DNA of 64,000 nucleotides from Paenibacillus agilis (GTDB lineage Bacteria > Bacillota > Bacilli > Paenibacillales > Paenibacillaceae), in the NCBI RefSeq assembly GCF_007786455.1, contig NZ_VNJK01000001.1:916476-980475 (forward strand), written 5' to 3'. Position 1 is the first letter of the stretch, and the number at the start of each line of letters is the position of its first letter. The notes under the pieces are model-generated. The model was not told where the DNA came from. It worked only from the letters and a program-made list of their open reading frames with translations, and made no database searches. A program made the translations under genes and the position numbers. Positions 1 through 9,417 of this stretch are shown here, piece after piece.

Positions 1-244
1 TAATTAGAGCAGCTGTCAGCGAAGTTAAGAAGCTAATTTTATAGGCGGCTATCACACGTTTATCTAATATTAATTCCCAGAAGGTATCCCAGCTCATCTG
101 CAAGGAATGCAGAACAATCGTAGCGAGCGGTATCAGTACAAGGAAGGATAAATAGATAAGGGTGAAGCCCATGGACAGTCGAAAGCCAGGCAGGACGCTT
201 TTGGCGTTCCTGCTCGGCTTAAGTTGGGAGTTTAATGTAGACAT
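1..244 (-). CDS. cysT: Sulfate ABC transporter permease CysT (partial, cut by window edge)
   Basis: The reading frame opens with an ATG at 244 and stays open to base 1, so only the first ~81 residues are present. The N-terminus is a short basic segment (SRNAKSVLPGFR) followed by a hydrophobic transmembrane stretch (LIYLSFLVLIPLATIV) and then an amphipathic stretch, as at the start of CysT/CysU permeases. It begins 44 bases after the stop of the sulfate-binding protein gene and is the third gene of the same transcript. Known role of the family: membrane channel half of the sulfate/thiosulfate importer. Assignment rests on the N-terminal sequence plus the binding-protein neighbour; I cannot see the permease signature loop. 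Confidence 0.8.
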   Translation of the reverse strand, partial: MSTLNSQLKPSRNAKSVLPGFRLSMGFTLIYLSFLVLIPLATIVLHSLQMSWDTFWELILDKRVIAAYKISFLTSLTAALI

Positions 245-288
245 AGACGTAACCTGCTTTCTATCAAGCGTGATGATTCGGTAATGCC

Positions 289-1359
289 CTATTTGGCATA
301 AATTTGATCAAAAATACCGCCATCAGCAAAGTGCTTCGCCTGCGCAGCTTCCCATCCACCAAAGTCTTTATCGATGGTTAGCAATTCAATGTTCGGGAAC
401 TTGCTTTCATGTTTCTTCGCAACCTCTTCAAGGCGAGGGCGGTAGTGATGTTTCGCTACAATCTCTTGTGCTTCCTTTGTATACAAATACTTCAGATACG
501 CTTCCGCTACTTTTCTCGTACCGCGTTTATCAACGATGTTATCAACGACAGCAACGGGAGGCTCAGCTAAAATACTCAATGAAGGTACGACAATATCAAA
601 CTGATCTTTGCCAAGTTCATTTACCGCTAGGAACGCTTCATTTTCCCAAGAGATCAGAACATCACCAATGTTGCGTTCTACGAAGGTAGTCGTGGAGCCG
701 CGTGCACCAGAATCCAATACTTCAACTCGCTTAAATAAGGATTGTACGAATTGTTGGGCAGCAGCTTCATCATTGTTGTTGTGCTTTAAGGCGTAGCCCC
801 ATGCAGCAAGGTAATTCCAGCGCGCACCGCCGGATGTTTTTGGGTTAGGAGTGATAACGGAAACGTCATCGCGTATGAGATCATTCCAGTCTTTAATTTG
901 TTTAGGGTTGCCTTTGCGTACTAGGAAGACGATCGTGGAGTAGTAAGGAGCGCTGTTGTCTTCGAAGGATTTCTGCCAGTCCTGCTTCAGAAGCCCTTTC
1001 TTCTGTATAGCGTTAATATCATAAGCAAGTGCAAGTGTCACGACATCTGCTTGCTGTCCGTCGATGACGGAACGAGCTTGTTTGCCGCTGCCGCCATGCG
1101 ATTGTTTAACGGTGACATTTTGACCGGCTTCCTTCAGCCAGTGAGCAGCAAATGCTTTGTTATACTCTTCATAAAATTCACGAGTTGGATCGTAAGAAAC
1201 ATTTTGAATTTCAATTTCCGTCTTCGTTTGCTCTGCACCGCTCCCGGCTTGATTGTTTGTGCTCTTACTACCGCATCCTGCGAGCAGTGTGGCTGTTAAG
1301 CCAATTAGTAAAAGGGAAATAACAGCTAGTTTAAATTTTCTTTTTTGTTTTGCGATCAT
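289..1359 (-). CDS. sbp: Sulfate-binding lipoprotein of the sulfate ABC transporter
   Basis: This 356-residue protein is the extracellular sulfate-binding component of an ABC importer, held to the membrane by a lipid anchor. The N-terminus has a signal peptide ending in a lipobox (LLAGC, Cys at about 29). The body carries motifs typical of the Sbp/CysP family: [11 protein letters not shown]-like '[11 protein letters not shown]', '[13 protein letters not shown]' and '[19 protein letters not shown]'. It starts within the last 29 bases of the upstream yezD gene and is followed by cysT, giving the order yezD-sbp-cysT. Expression is probably driven by the sigma-A promoter at 1749-1777 and controlled by sulfur supply. 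Family assignment is firm; sulfate versus thiosulfate preference is not visible. Confidence 0.95.
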   Translation of the reverse strand: MIAKQKRKFKLAVISLLLIGLTATLLAGCGSKSTNNQAGSGAEQTKTEIEIQNVSYDPTREFYEEYNKAFAAHWLKEAGQNVTVKQSHGGSGKQARSVIDGQQADVVTLALAYDINAIQKKGLLKQDWQKSFEDNSAPYYSTIVFLVRKGNPKQIKDWNDLIRDDVSVITPNPKTSGGARWNYLAAWGYALKHNNNDEAAAQQFVQSLFKRVEVLDSGARGSTTTFVERNIGDVLISWENEAFLAVNELGKDQFDIVVPSLSILAEPPVAVVDNIVDKRGTRKVAEAYLKYLYTKEAQEIVAKHHYRPRLEEVAKKHESKFPNIELLTIDKDFGGWEAAQAKHFADGGIFDQIYAK

Positions 1360-1594
1360 GAGAGAGAACCCCTTTCTCTTTAACAGATGATAGTGAATCG
1401 CTCAAGTCGTATCTATGGCGTTCTAGGCGGTCAATTTGAACGATGCGTCCATCATGTATGACGATATTAAGCGAACCATAACGAAGGTCATTCAAATGTT
1501 CTGCTATGCGAGTGAGCCAAACATCTACCTGCGGAAATGATTCGGTTGACCATTCAGTAGTGCTATCATTTTCTCGTTGTGGTGATATGCTCAT
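1331..1594 (-). CDS. yezD: YezD-family small protein (DUF2292)
   Basis: An 87-residue protein whose central segment ([25 protein letters not shown]-like; seen here as [18 protein letters not shown]) matches the YezD/DUF2292 family, small proteins of unknown function that are often found with sulfate and cysteine genes in Firmicutes. I placed the start at the ATG at 1594 (MSISPQ) because a GAGGAGGG ribosome binding site lies 6-7 bases upstream; a longer reading from 1636 has no such site. The C-terminal tail is basic (DRKTKKKI). The gene overlaps the sbp start by 29 bases, so the two are likely translationally coupled. The role in sulfur metabolism is inference from context. Confidence 0.8.
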   Translation of the reverse strand: MSISPQRENDSTTEWSTESFPQVDVWLTRIAEHLNDLRYGSLNIVIHDGRIVQIDRLERHRYDLSDSLSSVKEKGVLSHDRKTKKKI

Positions 1595-1700
1595 CGTAAA
1601 CCCTCCTCTTTCATCCATGAAAATTAGCCAAGACACCCTTTTTCAATTCATTCTTACTGCGTTTGAGTAGCGTGAGTATCTCCGGTGATCCGGTCGATGT

Positions 1701-1745
1701 GGAATTAAATAAAACAATTCCGATTGAGTTACTATGTTATTGGAA
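1701..1745 (-). promoter_or_regulatory. Possible CymR-type operator of the sulfate operon
   Basis: Just downstream of the predicted transcription start there is a perfect 6-bp inverted repeat GGAATT (1701-1706) / AATTCC (1716-1721), and a second half-site ATTGGAAT ending at 1746. GGAAT-containing dyads near the start of sulfur genes recall the operators of CymR, the Firmicute cysteine-metabolism repressor. The dyad is seen directly; the CymR assignment is inference from motif resemblance and gene context. Confidence 0.35.
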
Positions 1746-1748
1746 TGT

Positions 1749-1777
1749 ATCTTATCAAGTGTAATATGGGGTGTCAA
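1749..1777 (-). promoter_or_regulatory. Sigma-A promoter of yezD-sbp-cysT
   Basis: On the minus strand a consensus -35 box TTGACA (1772-1777) is separated by exactly 17 bases from TAAGAT (1749-1754). Transcription would start near 1742, about 150 bases before the yezD start codon, leaving a leader that contains the GGAAT dyads. No S-box or T-box pattern was recognised in this leader. Confidence 0.7.
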
Positions 1778-2074
1778 CGCTTCTGTATCGAAACATAAAC
1801 TTATTCTCATAATGCAAAAAAGAACCTCACATCATTGGGCAGCAAACCCAATTTTGAAGCTCTATTCTTCCTATAAAGCCATTTCTTTAATTCAATTTGT
1901 TAAAATGTTCTAAGATAAAGGGGGTGGAGTTGGAAGTGCTCATGTTGTTGGCATACATACATATTCATATGTAGATAAACAAATAAATACATAACTAAAT
2001 ACAGAGTGGTGTCTTCTTGTACACGGTTACAAATTGAAGTAATATACTCAGTAGGATGTTTGTTATCCGGTTCG
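1778..2074. other. Divergent intergenic region
   Basis: The 541-base gap between yezD and the aldo/keto reductase holds two divergent promoters at its ends. Between them I see only AT-rich sequence, a small hairpin (ATTGGG 1834-1839 / CCCAAT 1847-1852, then TTTT) and a CATA-rich stretch at 1951-1975. No coding signal was recognised. Confidence 0.4.
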
Positions 2075-2102
2075 TTGGCTTGTCTAGATTGCCAATTATA
2101 AC
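2075..2102 (+). promoter_or_regulatory. Possible promoter of the aldo/keto reductase gene
   Basis: TTGGCT (2075-2080) lies 16 bases before TATAAC (2097-2102), 34 bases upstream of the start codon. Each box has one or two mismatches from the sigma-A consensus, so the call is moderate. Confidence 0.35.
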
Positions 2103-2135
2103 GATGTTCAACCTACAAGTGAGAGGAGATACAAC

Positions 2136-2960
2136 ATGATTATTACATTGAACAACGGAGTACATATGCCGCAGCTAGGGCTTGGAGTATGGCGAGTTGA
2201 AGAAGGTGCACAAGTCGAAGAAGCGGTTAAGACTGCGCTTCAAATTGGGTATCGTCATATTGATACAGCTGCTGTTTATAAGAATGAAGCAGGTGTAGGT
2301 AAAGCAATAAAAGAATCAGGTGTACCTCGTGAAGAAATTTTCTTAACGACAAAAGTATGGAATGCCGACCAAGGCTATGAAGCTACACTAAAAGCATTTG
2401 ATGATAGCTTGAACAAGCTTGGCACAGACTATGTTGATCTTTATCTCGTTCATTGGCCAACTCCTGAACGTGACTTGTATTTGGAAACATACAAAGCATT
2501 GGAGAAGTTGCTAGAAGAAGGACGGGTACGTGCTATTGGGGTATCTAACTTCCATATTCACCACTTGGAGCGCTTGATGGAAAATACTTCGATTGTTCCA
2601 GTTGTAAACCAAGTCGAATGTCACCCACGTTTGGCTCAGAATGAATTGAGACAATTCTGCAATAAGCACAATATTGTGCTTGAAGCATGGAGCCCGCTTA
2701 TGCAAGGTGGAGAAATTCTAGAAGACCGCGCTGTAATGGCAATCGGTGCTAACCACGGCAAGACAGGTGCTCAAGTTGTTATTCGCTGGCATTTGCAAAA
2801 AGGGAATATCGTTATTCCTAAGTCTGTAACAGCATCCCGTATCCGTGAGAACTTCAATGTGTTCGACTTTGAATTGACGGCAGAAGAGATGTTGCTTATT
2901 GACCAATTGAATCAAGATAAACGTGTTGGTCCGGATCCTGAGGACTTCAACGTCGTATAG
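2136..2960 (+). CDS. Aldo/keto reductase
   Basis: A 274-residue cytoplasmic NADPH-dependent oxidoreductase of the AKR superfamily, close to the Bacillus YvgN/YtbE type (2,5-diketo-gluconate reductase/methylglyoxal reductase group). The catalytic tetrad is visible in order: Asp and Tyr in DTAAVYKNE, Lys in LTTKVWN and His in LVHWP. The family signature GVSNFHIHHLERL and the C-terminal cofactor segment IPKSVTASRIREN are also present. Length is normal for the family. A GAGAGGAGA ribosome binding site precedes the ATG. The gene stands alone, between its own promoter and a strong terminator. The natural substrate cannot be told from sequence; small aldehydes such as methylglyoxal are likely from family knowledge. 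Confidence 0.93.
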   Translation: MIITLNNGVHMPQLGLGVWRVEEGAQVEEAVKTALQIGYRHIDTAAVYKNEAGVGKAIKESGVPREEIFLTTKVWNADQGYEATLKAFDDSLNKLGTDYVDLYLVHWPTPERDLYLETYKALEKLLEEGRVRAIGVSNFHIHHLERLMENTSIVPVVNQVECHPRLAQNELRQFCNKHNIVLEAWSPLMQGGEILEDRAVMAIGANHGKTGAQVVIRWHLQKGNIVIPKSVTASRIRENFNVFDFELTAEEMLLIDQLNQDKRVGPDPEDFNVV

Positions 2961-2971
2961 TGCAGTGCATA

Positions 2972-3007
2972 CTAAATACCCGCCTTTTTAGCAAGGCGGG
3001 TATTTAG
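2972..3007. terminator. Bidirectional hairpin between convergent genes
   Basis: A perfect 14-bp stem (2972-2985 with 2994-3007) around an 8-base T-rich loop sits between the stops of the aldo/keto reductase and the exonuclease. The stem itself ends in AT-rich pairs, so it can supply a weak U tract in both directions. Confidence 0.75.
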
Positions 3008-3026
3008 CGTATTGCACTATTCATAT

Positions 3027-3704
3027 TTACTCCGTGTCGTTCTTCAATCGTTGTAGTGCTGCAAACGGGCTGTTTGCAAGTGAATCTTCATCATCATTAG
3101 ATGTATCTTTGTAGTAAATTTCACTCTCATACGCCGCATGGTCAGTCGTTCTATTTTGATGGAGTGATATTTTATCCGCAAAGTGGATATATAGTAATGC
3201 CGTATTGTATGCATCGTCAAGCGCACGATGATGTGAGCCGACGAAAGGAAGATTCAACTCTTCAAGCGCGGTTTTTAAACCTATTTGTTGTTTGTTTGGT
3301 CGTCCCATCATGGTTGATATTTGCTGCTGTACATCTGTGTAGTTTTTAAGCCAACGCAAAGGTATTTTTTTAAGCCTACATTCCTTAGTAAATTGTACTT
3401 TGTCATCACGGCCCCATGAACATAGGGCATATTCTTCCGTATCGATCCAGGCAACGAAGCGTTCAAGCGCTGCCGGCAATTCATCAGCGTGAATAATATC
3501 TTGCTGGCTGATCCCTGTAAATGAGGTTGTGTCCCCAGTAATTCGGGAAGTCAGCGTAGGTTTGACAAAGGTTTGGAATGTATCGAGGATAACCGCTTTA
3601 CCTTCGGAATGCGTTAGTTTAACGGCGCCTATTTCGATAATTTCGGATATTTGACCTTTGCGGCGTGTAACTGTCATTTCCAAGTCATAAATGATGGCAA
3701 TCAT
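3027..3704 (-). CDS. DnaQ/KapD-type 3'-5' exonuclease
   Basis: A 225-residue DEDDh-family exonuclease. The Exo I motif is YDLEMT near the N-terminus, Exo II is in the segment CSWGRDDKVQF and Exo III is HRALDDAYNTALLY, giving the full set of acidic residues plus the catalytic His. The overall pattern (DLE then EIIEIGAVKL) resembles KapD, a Bacillus exonuclease-like inhibitor of the KinA sporulation pathway, but RNase/DNase roles are equally possible. I chose the ATG at 3704 because an AAGGGGAG ribosome binding site precedes it; the frame continues upstream to 3809 without such support. The gene converges on the aldo/keto reductase. Confidence 0.85.
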   Translation of the reverse strand: MIAIIYDLEMTVTRRKGQISEIIEIGAVKLTHSEGKAVILDTFQTFVKPTLTSRITGDTTSFTGISQQDIIHADELPAALERFVAWIDTEEYALCSWGRDDKVQFTKECRLKKIPLRWLKNYTDVQQQISTMMGRPNKQQIGLKTALEELNLPFVGSHHRALDDAYNTALLYIHFADKISLHQNRTTDHAAYESEIYYKDTSNDDEDSLANSPFAALQRLKNDTE

Positions 3705-3900
3705 GCTGCTCCCCTTCTTCCATATAAGCTTGCATCCCTGATTGTAACATATGATTGTGAGTGAAGGGATAGGTTTCATAAGGCTCAGATGTAATATATT
3801 GCATTCCATCTAACATAATCATACTATGATATAAAGTCTATTTTCATTCAGTGTTGAACGGGTTACATAATCATATACGTGCTCGAAGCAGGAGGCCATC

Positions 3901-4401
3901 ATGATTACTATCGTCTACAATCGCATGACCGTTATGAGGAAAATGATGATTTCACTTTTATGTATTATGGGGAGTATTGGGCTGGCTTACGCAGCAGTTG
4001 TTAAAATTCCTGATATCATGTGGAAATTAGGCTCTGCAGCATTGGCTGTCATGGGAATCGTTTATTTCGGTCGATTGTTTTCGGTCACATTGCGCGCGAT
4101 GGTGCGAAAACAATCCGAGCTATTTGTTTATGATGAATCGGGTATATACAAGGAAAATGGTGATTTGGTGCCATGGCCCAACATTGAACATTTTACGGTC
4201 GTTTACACTCGAATTGGCATTTTGTTTCAACCGATCTTCACTCATTATGTATTTAAGCTTAAAAATGGGGAGCAAGTTGTATGGCACACCTATGATTTGC
4301 TAACGGATGAAGAGGCGAAGCAATGGGCTCGTGTCCTGCAAGAGGCAGTGGCTGCGCGTGGGTCGCTGAATCGGCGAACAGGTAGCAATATGTCTGTTTA
4401 G
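3901..4401 (+). CDS. Small membrane protein, STM3941-like
   Basis: A 166-residue protein with two predicted membrane helices at about residues 15-35 and 42-62, followed by a soluble C-terminal domain rich in aromatic residues (LFVYDESGIYKENGDLVPWPNIEHF). This two-helix plus beta-rich layout resembles the STM3941 family of unknown function, akin to bacterial PH-domain-like membrane proteins. An AGGAGG site lies 5 bases before the ATG. It is monocistronic, between the divergent exonuclease gene and a hairpin. Function unknown; family name held at moderate confidence. Confidence 0.7.
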   Translation: MITIVYNRMTVMRKMMISLLCIMGSIGLAYAAVVKIPDIMWKLGSAALAVMGIVYFGRLFSVTLRAMVRKQSELFVYDESGIYKENGDLVPWPNIEHFTVVYTRIGILFQPIFTHYVFKLKNGEQVVWHTYDLLTDEEAKQWARVLQEAVAARGSLNRRTGSNMSV

Positions 4402-4451
4402 GTTGGTAAGTAAATGCGGGGAATGATTTATTCTATGCTGGATATGTATAA

Positions 4452-4493
4452 CGAGCATCTCGTCCCTTATATGCAGTCGGGGAGAGATGCTCG
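4452..4493. terminator. Hairpin between the membrane protein gene and spoVR
   Basis: A perfect 10-bp stem CGAGCATCTC (4452-4461) / GAGATGCTCG (4484-4493), extended by TCCC/GGGG pairs towards the loop, lies between two convergent genes. There is no long T run, so it may be an inefficient or bidirectional terminator. Confidence 0.55.
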
Positions 4494-4512
4494 TTGTCAT
4501 CTTCGAAGGTGC

Positions 4513-5961
4513 TCAACCAATGAATTTGCGGGTAACTTTTTTACCGTCATAAGTGAAGAGAACACCTTTTTCTTCGACCTTCGTTTCCATATGAACCGAT
4601 TTCCCCCATAGCGTGAATAGGTAAGGGAGAGTACGCTCTACATATTTGAGATCGAGTTCAACCCCTTCATATTGATGAGTTACATATAACTCTCCACTTC
4701 GCTGGTAATCCCCGTCTTTCACCACGATATATGGGAATCCTCCATTAACACGGCTGTAAACAAGCTGATCCCGCACGTTTTCCCAAGCTTTATCTGTAAT
4801 CTTCCATTCGACACCTTTTTTCTCAAATACGTATAGATCAAGATCATCTGTTAGCTTTTTCGTTAAATAATTGCGAATAAAGGATGTATCCGAATCAAGT
4901 TCCCGTACTTCGAATATTTTGGCGCGTCCTTGCCCATCCTTTCTTCCAAGGCGCTCTTTTTCTTCCTTTGTCGGTTTATCATAACGCTTCTCAATATCTT
5001 CAAATATTTTCAACCCAAGGTAGTAGGGGTTTAAGCTGTTGCGCGATGGTTGTACGACAGATGCATTTAGCTTTGCATACTCGAAAGACTCTTCTGTTGT
5101 GAGATCAAGCTCTCGTACAATGCGCTGATGCCAGTAGGACGCCCATCCTTCGTTCATAATTTTTGTTTCCATTTGCGGCCAGAAATACAGCATTTCATCC
5201 CGCAGCATCGACATAATATCACGCTGCCAATCTTCTAGCTCTGTGGAAAATTCTTGAATGAACCAGACAATATCTTTCTCTGGCTCGGGTGGGAATGTTC
5301 GATTTTGCTGTTCTTTGCGTAATGAATCTTTGCTGTCTTTCAATGGAGAATCAAGATCCCACAGATCGTCATAGGTGCCTTTAGACTTCGGGGGCTTTGC
5401 TTCTTTCATCTCCTGTATTTTGAGCTCCATATATCGCTGCTTATCAAGTTTCTGTGGGCGGACGATTTGAGGGTCAACATGTTCTTGTATCGCCAAAACG
5501 GCATCGATGAAGCTTTCAACAGCTTGTGCACCGTATTCCAGTTCATACTGGGATACTCGCTCTGCCGTTGCGGACATACTTTCCACCATATTGCGATTGG
5601 AAGTGGAAAAGCGTACATTGTTTTTGAAAAAGTCACAGTGAGCTAATACGTGCGCGACGATTAATTTATTCTGGATCAGTGAATTTCCTTCAAGTAAGAA
5701 GGCGTAACAGGGGTTGGAGTTAATCACCAACTCGTAAATTTTGCTTAATCCAAAGTCGTATTGCATCTTCATTTTATGGAATGTTTTTCCGAAGCTCCAA
5801 TGATGGAAGCGGGTAGGCATGCCGTATGCCCCGAACGTGTAAATAATATCAGCAGGGCAAATCTCATAGCGCATTGGATAGAAATCAAGGCCGAACCCTG
5901 CGGCAATCTCTGTAATTTCGGCAATTGCATAGTCTAGCTGCTTCAAATCATCTGAAGTCAT
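4513..5961 (-). CDS. spoVR: SpoVR family protein
   Basis: A 482-residue protein of the SpoVR family, known in Bacillus to be needed for normal spore cortex formation and in enterobacteria as YcgB. Recognisable segments include [30 protein letters not shown]-type N-terminus (seen as [20 protein letters not shown]), [11 protein letters not shown], the Asp/His-rich segment [12 protein letters not shown], and [14 protein letters not shown]-type motif seen as [13 protein letters not shown]. The HxxxH-like and NEGWA motifs suggest a metal site. Its ATG overlaps the last 4 bases of yhbH (ATGA type), so the two are translationally coupled. Length is typical. The biochemical reaction is not known. Confidence 0.95.
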   Translation of the reverse strand: MTSDDLKQLDYAIAEITEIAAGFGLDFYPMRYEICPADIIYTFGAYGMPTRFHHWSFGKTFHKMKMQYDFGLSKIYELVINSNPCYAFLLEGNSLIQNKLIVAHVLAHCDFFKNNVRFSTSNRNMVESMSATAERVSQYELEYGAQAVESFIDAVLAIQEHVDPQIVRPQKLDKQRYMELKIQEMKEAKPPKSKGTYDDLWDLDSPLKDSKDSLRKEQQNRTFPPEPEKDIVWFIQEFSTELEDWQRDIMSMLRDEMLYFWPQMETKIMNEGWASYWHQRIVRELDLTTEESFEYAKLNASVVQPSRNSLNPYYLGLKIFEDIEKRYDKPTKEEKERLGRKDGQGRAKIFEVRELDSDTSFIRNYLTKKLTDDLDLYVFEKKGVEWKITDKAWENVRDQLVYSRVNGGFPYIVVKDGDYQRSGELYVTHQYEGVELDLKYVERTLPYLFTLWGKSVHMETKVEEKGVLFTYDGKKVTRKFIG

Positions 5962-7115
5962 GAGAACACCCCATTTGCCGGCTGTTTTTTGAAGAAATGC
6001 TTTAAGGCTTTATACACTTCGGTTTTCTCCTTGATGACGTAATACATGAAGTTAGGCAGGTCGATGTTGCGATAGGCAGACATTAGCGTACTGCTGCGAT
6101 TGTATTGATTCACTTCTCCGTAACCGAACATACTGGACACGCTCAGCAGCTGGCGAATTAATTTTACACAGCGTTCGTTGTCACTTGTTAAGTTATCTCC
6201 ATCTGAGAAATGGAACGGATAAATATTGTAGAGGGAAGGAGGGAAGCGGCTTTCAATGATTTCTAATGCTTTAATGTAAACAGAAGAACAGATTGTACCT
6301 CCGCTTTCACCTCGTGTAAAGAAGTCTTCTTCGGTTACTTCTTTAGCTTCTGTATGGTGGGCGATAAACACGATGTCTACTTTTTCATACTGCTTGCGCA
6401 GAAATCTTGTCATCCAGAAAAAGAAGCTGCGGGCACAGTATTTTTCAAAGCTGCCCATCGACCCGGATGTGTCCATCATGGCAATAATAACGGCGTTGGA
6501 TTGAGGCTTCACAATCTCTTCCCACGTTTTGAATCGAAGGTCATCGGGATTGATGCCATGAATGCCCGGGTTGCCATTTAGAGCGTTACGGCGAATATTT
6601 TCTAAAATGGTACGCTTCTTATCGATGTTGGACATAATGCCTTTTTTGCGTATGTCATTAAAGCGTATATCTGTAATTTCCAGTTGGTCCTTGTCTTTTT
6701 GCTTCAGATTAGGAAGCTCAAGCTCTTCAAAGAGCAGTTGCTCCAGCTCTGCGATGCTTATCTCAGCTTCAACTACATCGGAGCCGGGCTGATCGCCTGC
6801 TTTCCGGCCTTTGCCTGGTCCTTGCTGTTGACTGTCAGTACCGAGTACATCTCCGACACGACTTTTTCCATTTCCTTGGCCGACATGTTTCTTTTTATTG
6901 AAGTTGTATACGAAGCGGAACTCATCCAGACTGCGGATCGGAACTTTAATAATTTGTTTGCCATCCGACATGATGATGTTCTCTTCAGTAACGAGGTCCG
7001 GAATATTTTGCTTGATTGCTTCACGCACTTTCTTCTGATGACGGTCTTGATCCTGGTACCCTTTTCGGTGCAGCGACCAGTCTTCTCGTGACACAATATA
7101 TGATAAATCTTTCAT
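5958..7115 (-). CDS. yhbH: Sporulation protein YhbH (DUF444, VWA-like)
   Basis: A 385-residue protein of the DUF444/YhbH family, linked to sporulation in Bacillus. It holds a von Willebrand A-like metal site with DTSGSMG and a later Thr in GGTICSS. The region between about residues 50 and 115 is glycine/lysine/glutamine-rich and probably disordered. I placed the start at the ATG at 7115 ([12 protein letters not shown]) because a CAGGAGGTG site lies upstream; the open frame to 7283 has no ribosome site and runs through a terminator. It is followed by spoVR with a 4-base overlap. In many relatives the kinase gene prkA stands directly upstream of this pair; here it does not. Confidence 0.93.
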   Translation of the reverse strand: MKDLSYIVSREDWSLHRKGYQDQDRHQKKVREAIKQNIPDLVTEENIIMSDGKQIIKVPIRSLDEFRFVYNFNKKKHVGQGNGKSRVGDVLGTDSQQQGPGKGRKAGDQPGSDVVEAEISIAELEQLLFEELELPNLKQKDKDQLEITDIRFNDIRKKGIMSNIDKKRTILENIRRNALNGNPGIHGINPDDLRFKTWEEIVKPQSNAVIIAMMDTSGSMGSFEKYCARSFFFWMTRFLRKQYEKVDIVFIAHHTEAKEVTEEDFFTRGESGGTICSSVYIKALEIIESRFPPSLYNIYPFHFSDGDNLTSDNERCVKLIRQLLSVSSMFGYGEVNQYNRSSTLMSAYRNIDLPNFMYYVIKEKTEVYKALKHFFKKQPANGVFS

Positions 7116-7199
7116 GAAAACACCTCCTGGAACAATCACAATCGCTATTGTATTCAATATATTCAAGTTCGGAGGGGATATGTGATAGAACAAATGAGA

Positions 7200-7245
7200 A
7201 TAAAAAAGAACCTTCTGTTCCACAAAGCTGTGGTCATGAAGGTTC
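7200..7245 (-). terminator. Rho-independent terminator of the 61-residue ORF
   Basis: Read on the minus strand, GAACCTTC (7238-7245) pairs with GAAGGTTC (7208-7215), with an inner CCACA/TGTGG stem, and is followed by a T6 run (7202-7207). It separates the small upstream gene from yhbH. Confidence 0.75.
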
Positions 7246-7351
7246 CCCGTTATTTCTGCAAATGTAATACTGTTGTAAGGCAAGCTGTATCTATCATACC
7301 ATGTTAGTCCTTACAGATATGGACAAAGCAGTGTTATGACTAAGCAACAGC

Positions 7352-7537
7352 TTAGGATCCGCCTGTACGACGGCGTTGATTATTCGGCTTCTTGTTGTTT
7401 TGGCTTCTCAATGCCTTTGTCGATTGGTCGCCATGGAAGCCTTGCTTCCCTTGTTCTTGCTGTTCTTTCTTCTTCGCTAACAAAGCTTTAGCAGCGCTTG
7501 CCATGCTTGTCTTCTTCGGTTGTTCGGATTCAGTCAT
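7352..7537 (-). CDS. Small basic protein of unknown function (61 aa)
   Basis: A 61-residue polypeptide with a helical Lys/Gln/Glu-rich stretch (AAKALLAKKKEQQEQGKQG) and an Asn/Arg-rich basic tail (NNKKPNNQRRRTGGS). It has no membrane segment and no cysteine. A GAAAGGAAG ribosome binding site lies about 9 bases before the ATG, and a good terminator (7200-7245) follows, which together favour a real gene. The low complexity means homology cannot be judged by eye. A nucleic-acid-binding or spore-associated role is only a guess from charge. Confidence 0.6.
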   Translation of the reverse strand: MTESEQPKKTSMASAAKALLAKKKEQQEQGKQGFHGDQSTKALRSQNNKKPNNQRRRTGGS

Positions 7538-7957
7538 CGCTACGATCTTCCTTTCAACTGTACGATCTAAAACGTACAGATGGTGCTGTGATGAACATAG
7601 ACTAACATGGAAAGAGGGACAATTGCAATATGTTCTATATTGAATGCAGGCAATAAGCTGTTGTATGTTGTTGCAGCTGTATGATGTGCCAAAACGATAA
7701 TCCCCCGCCTGTTTCCTGGGGGAGCAGGCGGGGGATTTGGGATTTACCTAAGCATGATTGAAAACGAATGCATACAACAGCTTGCAGTGACGAGAGAGCT
7801 AAATCGATTTGACCAATCACAGTTGTCGCCAGTTTCAGTTATTTTGTAACCGCAGAGTCCAAAAAAAGAAACAATCGACAACAACAGCGACCGGAAACAT
7901 GATCAGCTCTTTGATCGAAACGACAAGCTGATTGTTGCTTTCTTCATTCAGATATTA
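7538..7957. other. Intergenic region with several inverted repeats
   Basis: No gene is recognised in this 420-base gap. It holds a GC-rich hairpin (7699-7737), a 13-bp perfect inverted repeat (AAGCTGTTGTATG 7655-7667 / CATACAACAGCTT 7771-7783) that encloses that hairpin, and a weaker stem ATCAGCT (7901-7907) / AGCTGAT (7926-7932) just after the malic enzyme stop. Confidence 0.5.
7699..7737. terminator. GC-rich hairpin downstream of the malic enzyme gene
   Basis: A perfect 13-bp stem AATCCCCCGCCTG / CAGGCGGGGGATT encloses a 13-base loop. It lies about 220 bases beyond the malic enzyme stop on the minus strand. Only a broken T tract follows on that strand (TTATCGTTTT), so it may terminate the long tct-mae transcript or act as a stabilising 3' end. 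Confidence 0.5.
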
Positions 7958-9391
7958 CTAGTCACGATACTCACGAGGAACGCGGCGTGCTACCTTCGTC
8001 TCCAACGCGGCTTCGATAACCCGTTTGCGTACGTTCTCAACGACAGTCGGGTTGAATACGCTTGGGATGATATAGGACGAGTTTCGCTCTTTATCTGTAA
8101 TCGTTGCGGCAATTGCCTCAGCAGCTGCTAGCTTCATCTCTTCATTAATTGTGGATGCGCGGCAATCGAGTGCTCCGCGGAAAATACCTGGGAAGCAGAG
8201 CAAATTGTTAATTTGGTTCGGATAGTCCGAACGTCCAGTTGCCAGAACAGCTACAATATCAACTGCTTCTTCTGGAGCAATTTCAGGATTAGGGTTTGCC
8301 ATCGCAAATACGATAGGGCGTTCTGCCATCGTAAGAACATGTTCACGCTTGAGAAGGCCACCGCGGGAGAGGCCGATAAATACGTCAGCTCCCTTAATAA
8401 CGTCAGCCAAGCTGCCTGACTCCAAGTTCGGGTTGGTGCGTTGAGCGAATTGGTTCCAGGAATCCTGTTCATACGTGTTTGTGCGGACAATGGCTCCGTC
8501 AATATCGACACCGATCAAATTTTTACAGCCGGCTTTTAGCAAAATGTTGCTGCAAGCGACACCGGCAGCTCCGATACCGTTTACGACGATCTTGACATCC
8601 TCGATCCGTTTTTTTACTAATTTCAATGCGTTTATTAAACCCGCATAGAGGACGACAGCAGTGCCGTGCTGATCATCATGGAATACGGGAATATCTAATT
8701 CTTCTTTTAATCGAGCTTCGATTTCAAAGCAGCGTGGGGAAGAGATGTCTTCCAAATTAATGCCACCGAAGCCAGGTGCGATAGATTTAACGATTTGAAT
8801 AATTTGTTCTGTATCTTGCGTATCCAGACAGATTGGAACTGCATCCACATCTCCGAACTGCTTGAACAGCATGGCTTTACCTTCCATAACAGGCATTGCG
8901 CCATATGGGCCGATGTCGCCAAGACCAAGCACAGCAGTACCGTCCGAAACGACAGCTACTGTGTTACGCTTCATTGTAAGCGTGAAAGCTTTACGTGGAT
9001 CATCATGGATAGCCATACATACTCTAGCTACGTCTGGCGTGTACACTCGGGATAAATCATCACGGTTCTGAACAGGATGCTTCGCTTTCATTTCAATCTT
9101 GCCACCGAGATGCATAAGGAACGTACGATCTGAAATATGAAGCAATTGAACGCCAGCCAAAGCTTTAATCGAAGTGGAAATGCGATCGATTTGGACGGTG
9201 TCTTGAACCGTAACTGTAATATCACGGATCGTTTTTTCAACATTCGTCTGAATCATATCGATAGCGACAACGTCTCCGCCGTGCTCACAGATTGCTGAAG
9301 CAATGACCACAAAGTTTGTCTCTTCATTTAACATTTCTACGCGCAATGTAAAGCTTTTACCTGAACCAGCGTTGAATGGTTTGTTTCCCAT
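7958..9391 (-). CDS. NAD-dependent malic enzyme with N-terminal ACT domain
   Basis: Oxidative decarboxylation of malate to pyruvate in the cytoplasm. The 477-residue protein starts with an ACT-like regulatory domain (about residues 10-85, [33 protein letters not shown]-type pattern), then the malic enzyme N domain ([39 protein letters not shown]-type motif) and the NAD-binding domain ([18 protein letters not shown]). Catalytic metal-site residues are in [24 protein letters not shown]. This ACT-plus-malic layout is that of Bacillus MleA/YqkJ. The start is set at the ATG at 9391, since the alternative GTG codons just upstream form part of the ribosome site. It lies 26 bases after tctA and is the last gene of the tctCBA operon, so imported dicarboxylate or citrate-derived malate may be its substrate. 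Confidence 0.93.
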   Translation of the reverse strand: MGNKPFNAGSGKSFTLRVEMLNEETNFVVIASAICEHGGDVVAIDMIQTNVEKTIRDITVTVQDTVQIDRISTSIKALAGVQLLHISDRTFLMHLGGKIEMKAKHPVQNRDDLSRVYTPDVARVCMAIHDDPRKAFTLTMKRNTVAVVSDGTAVLGLGDIGPYGAMPVMEGKAMLFKQFGDVDAVPICLDTQDTEQIIQIVKSIAPGFGGINLEDISSPRCFEIEARLKEELDIPVFHDDQHGTAVVLYAGLINALKLVKKRIEDVKIVVNGIGAAGVACSNILLKAGCKNLIGVDIDGAIVRTNTYEQDSWNQFAQRTNPNLESGSLADVIKGADVFIGLSRGGLLKREHVLTMAERPIVFAMANPNPEIAPEEAVDIVAVLATGRSDYPNQINNLLCFPGIFRGALDCRASTINEEMKLAAAEAIAATITDKERNSSYIIPSVFNPTVVENVRKRVIEAALETKVARRVPREYRD

Positions 9392-9417
9392 CGGTTTCAC
9401 CACTTTTTATCAAGTTG

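Noticed and set aside
7121-7200. Sigma-E promoter upstream of yhbH
   Set aside because: A GAATACAAT resembling the sigma-E -10 is present, but no -35 element lies at the required 13-15 base distance.
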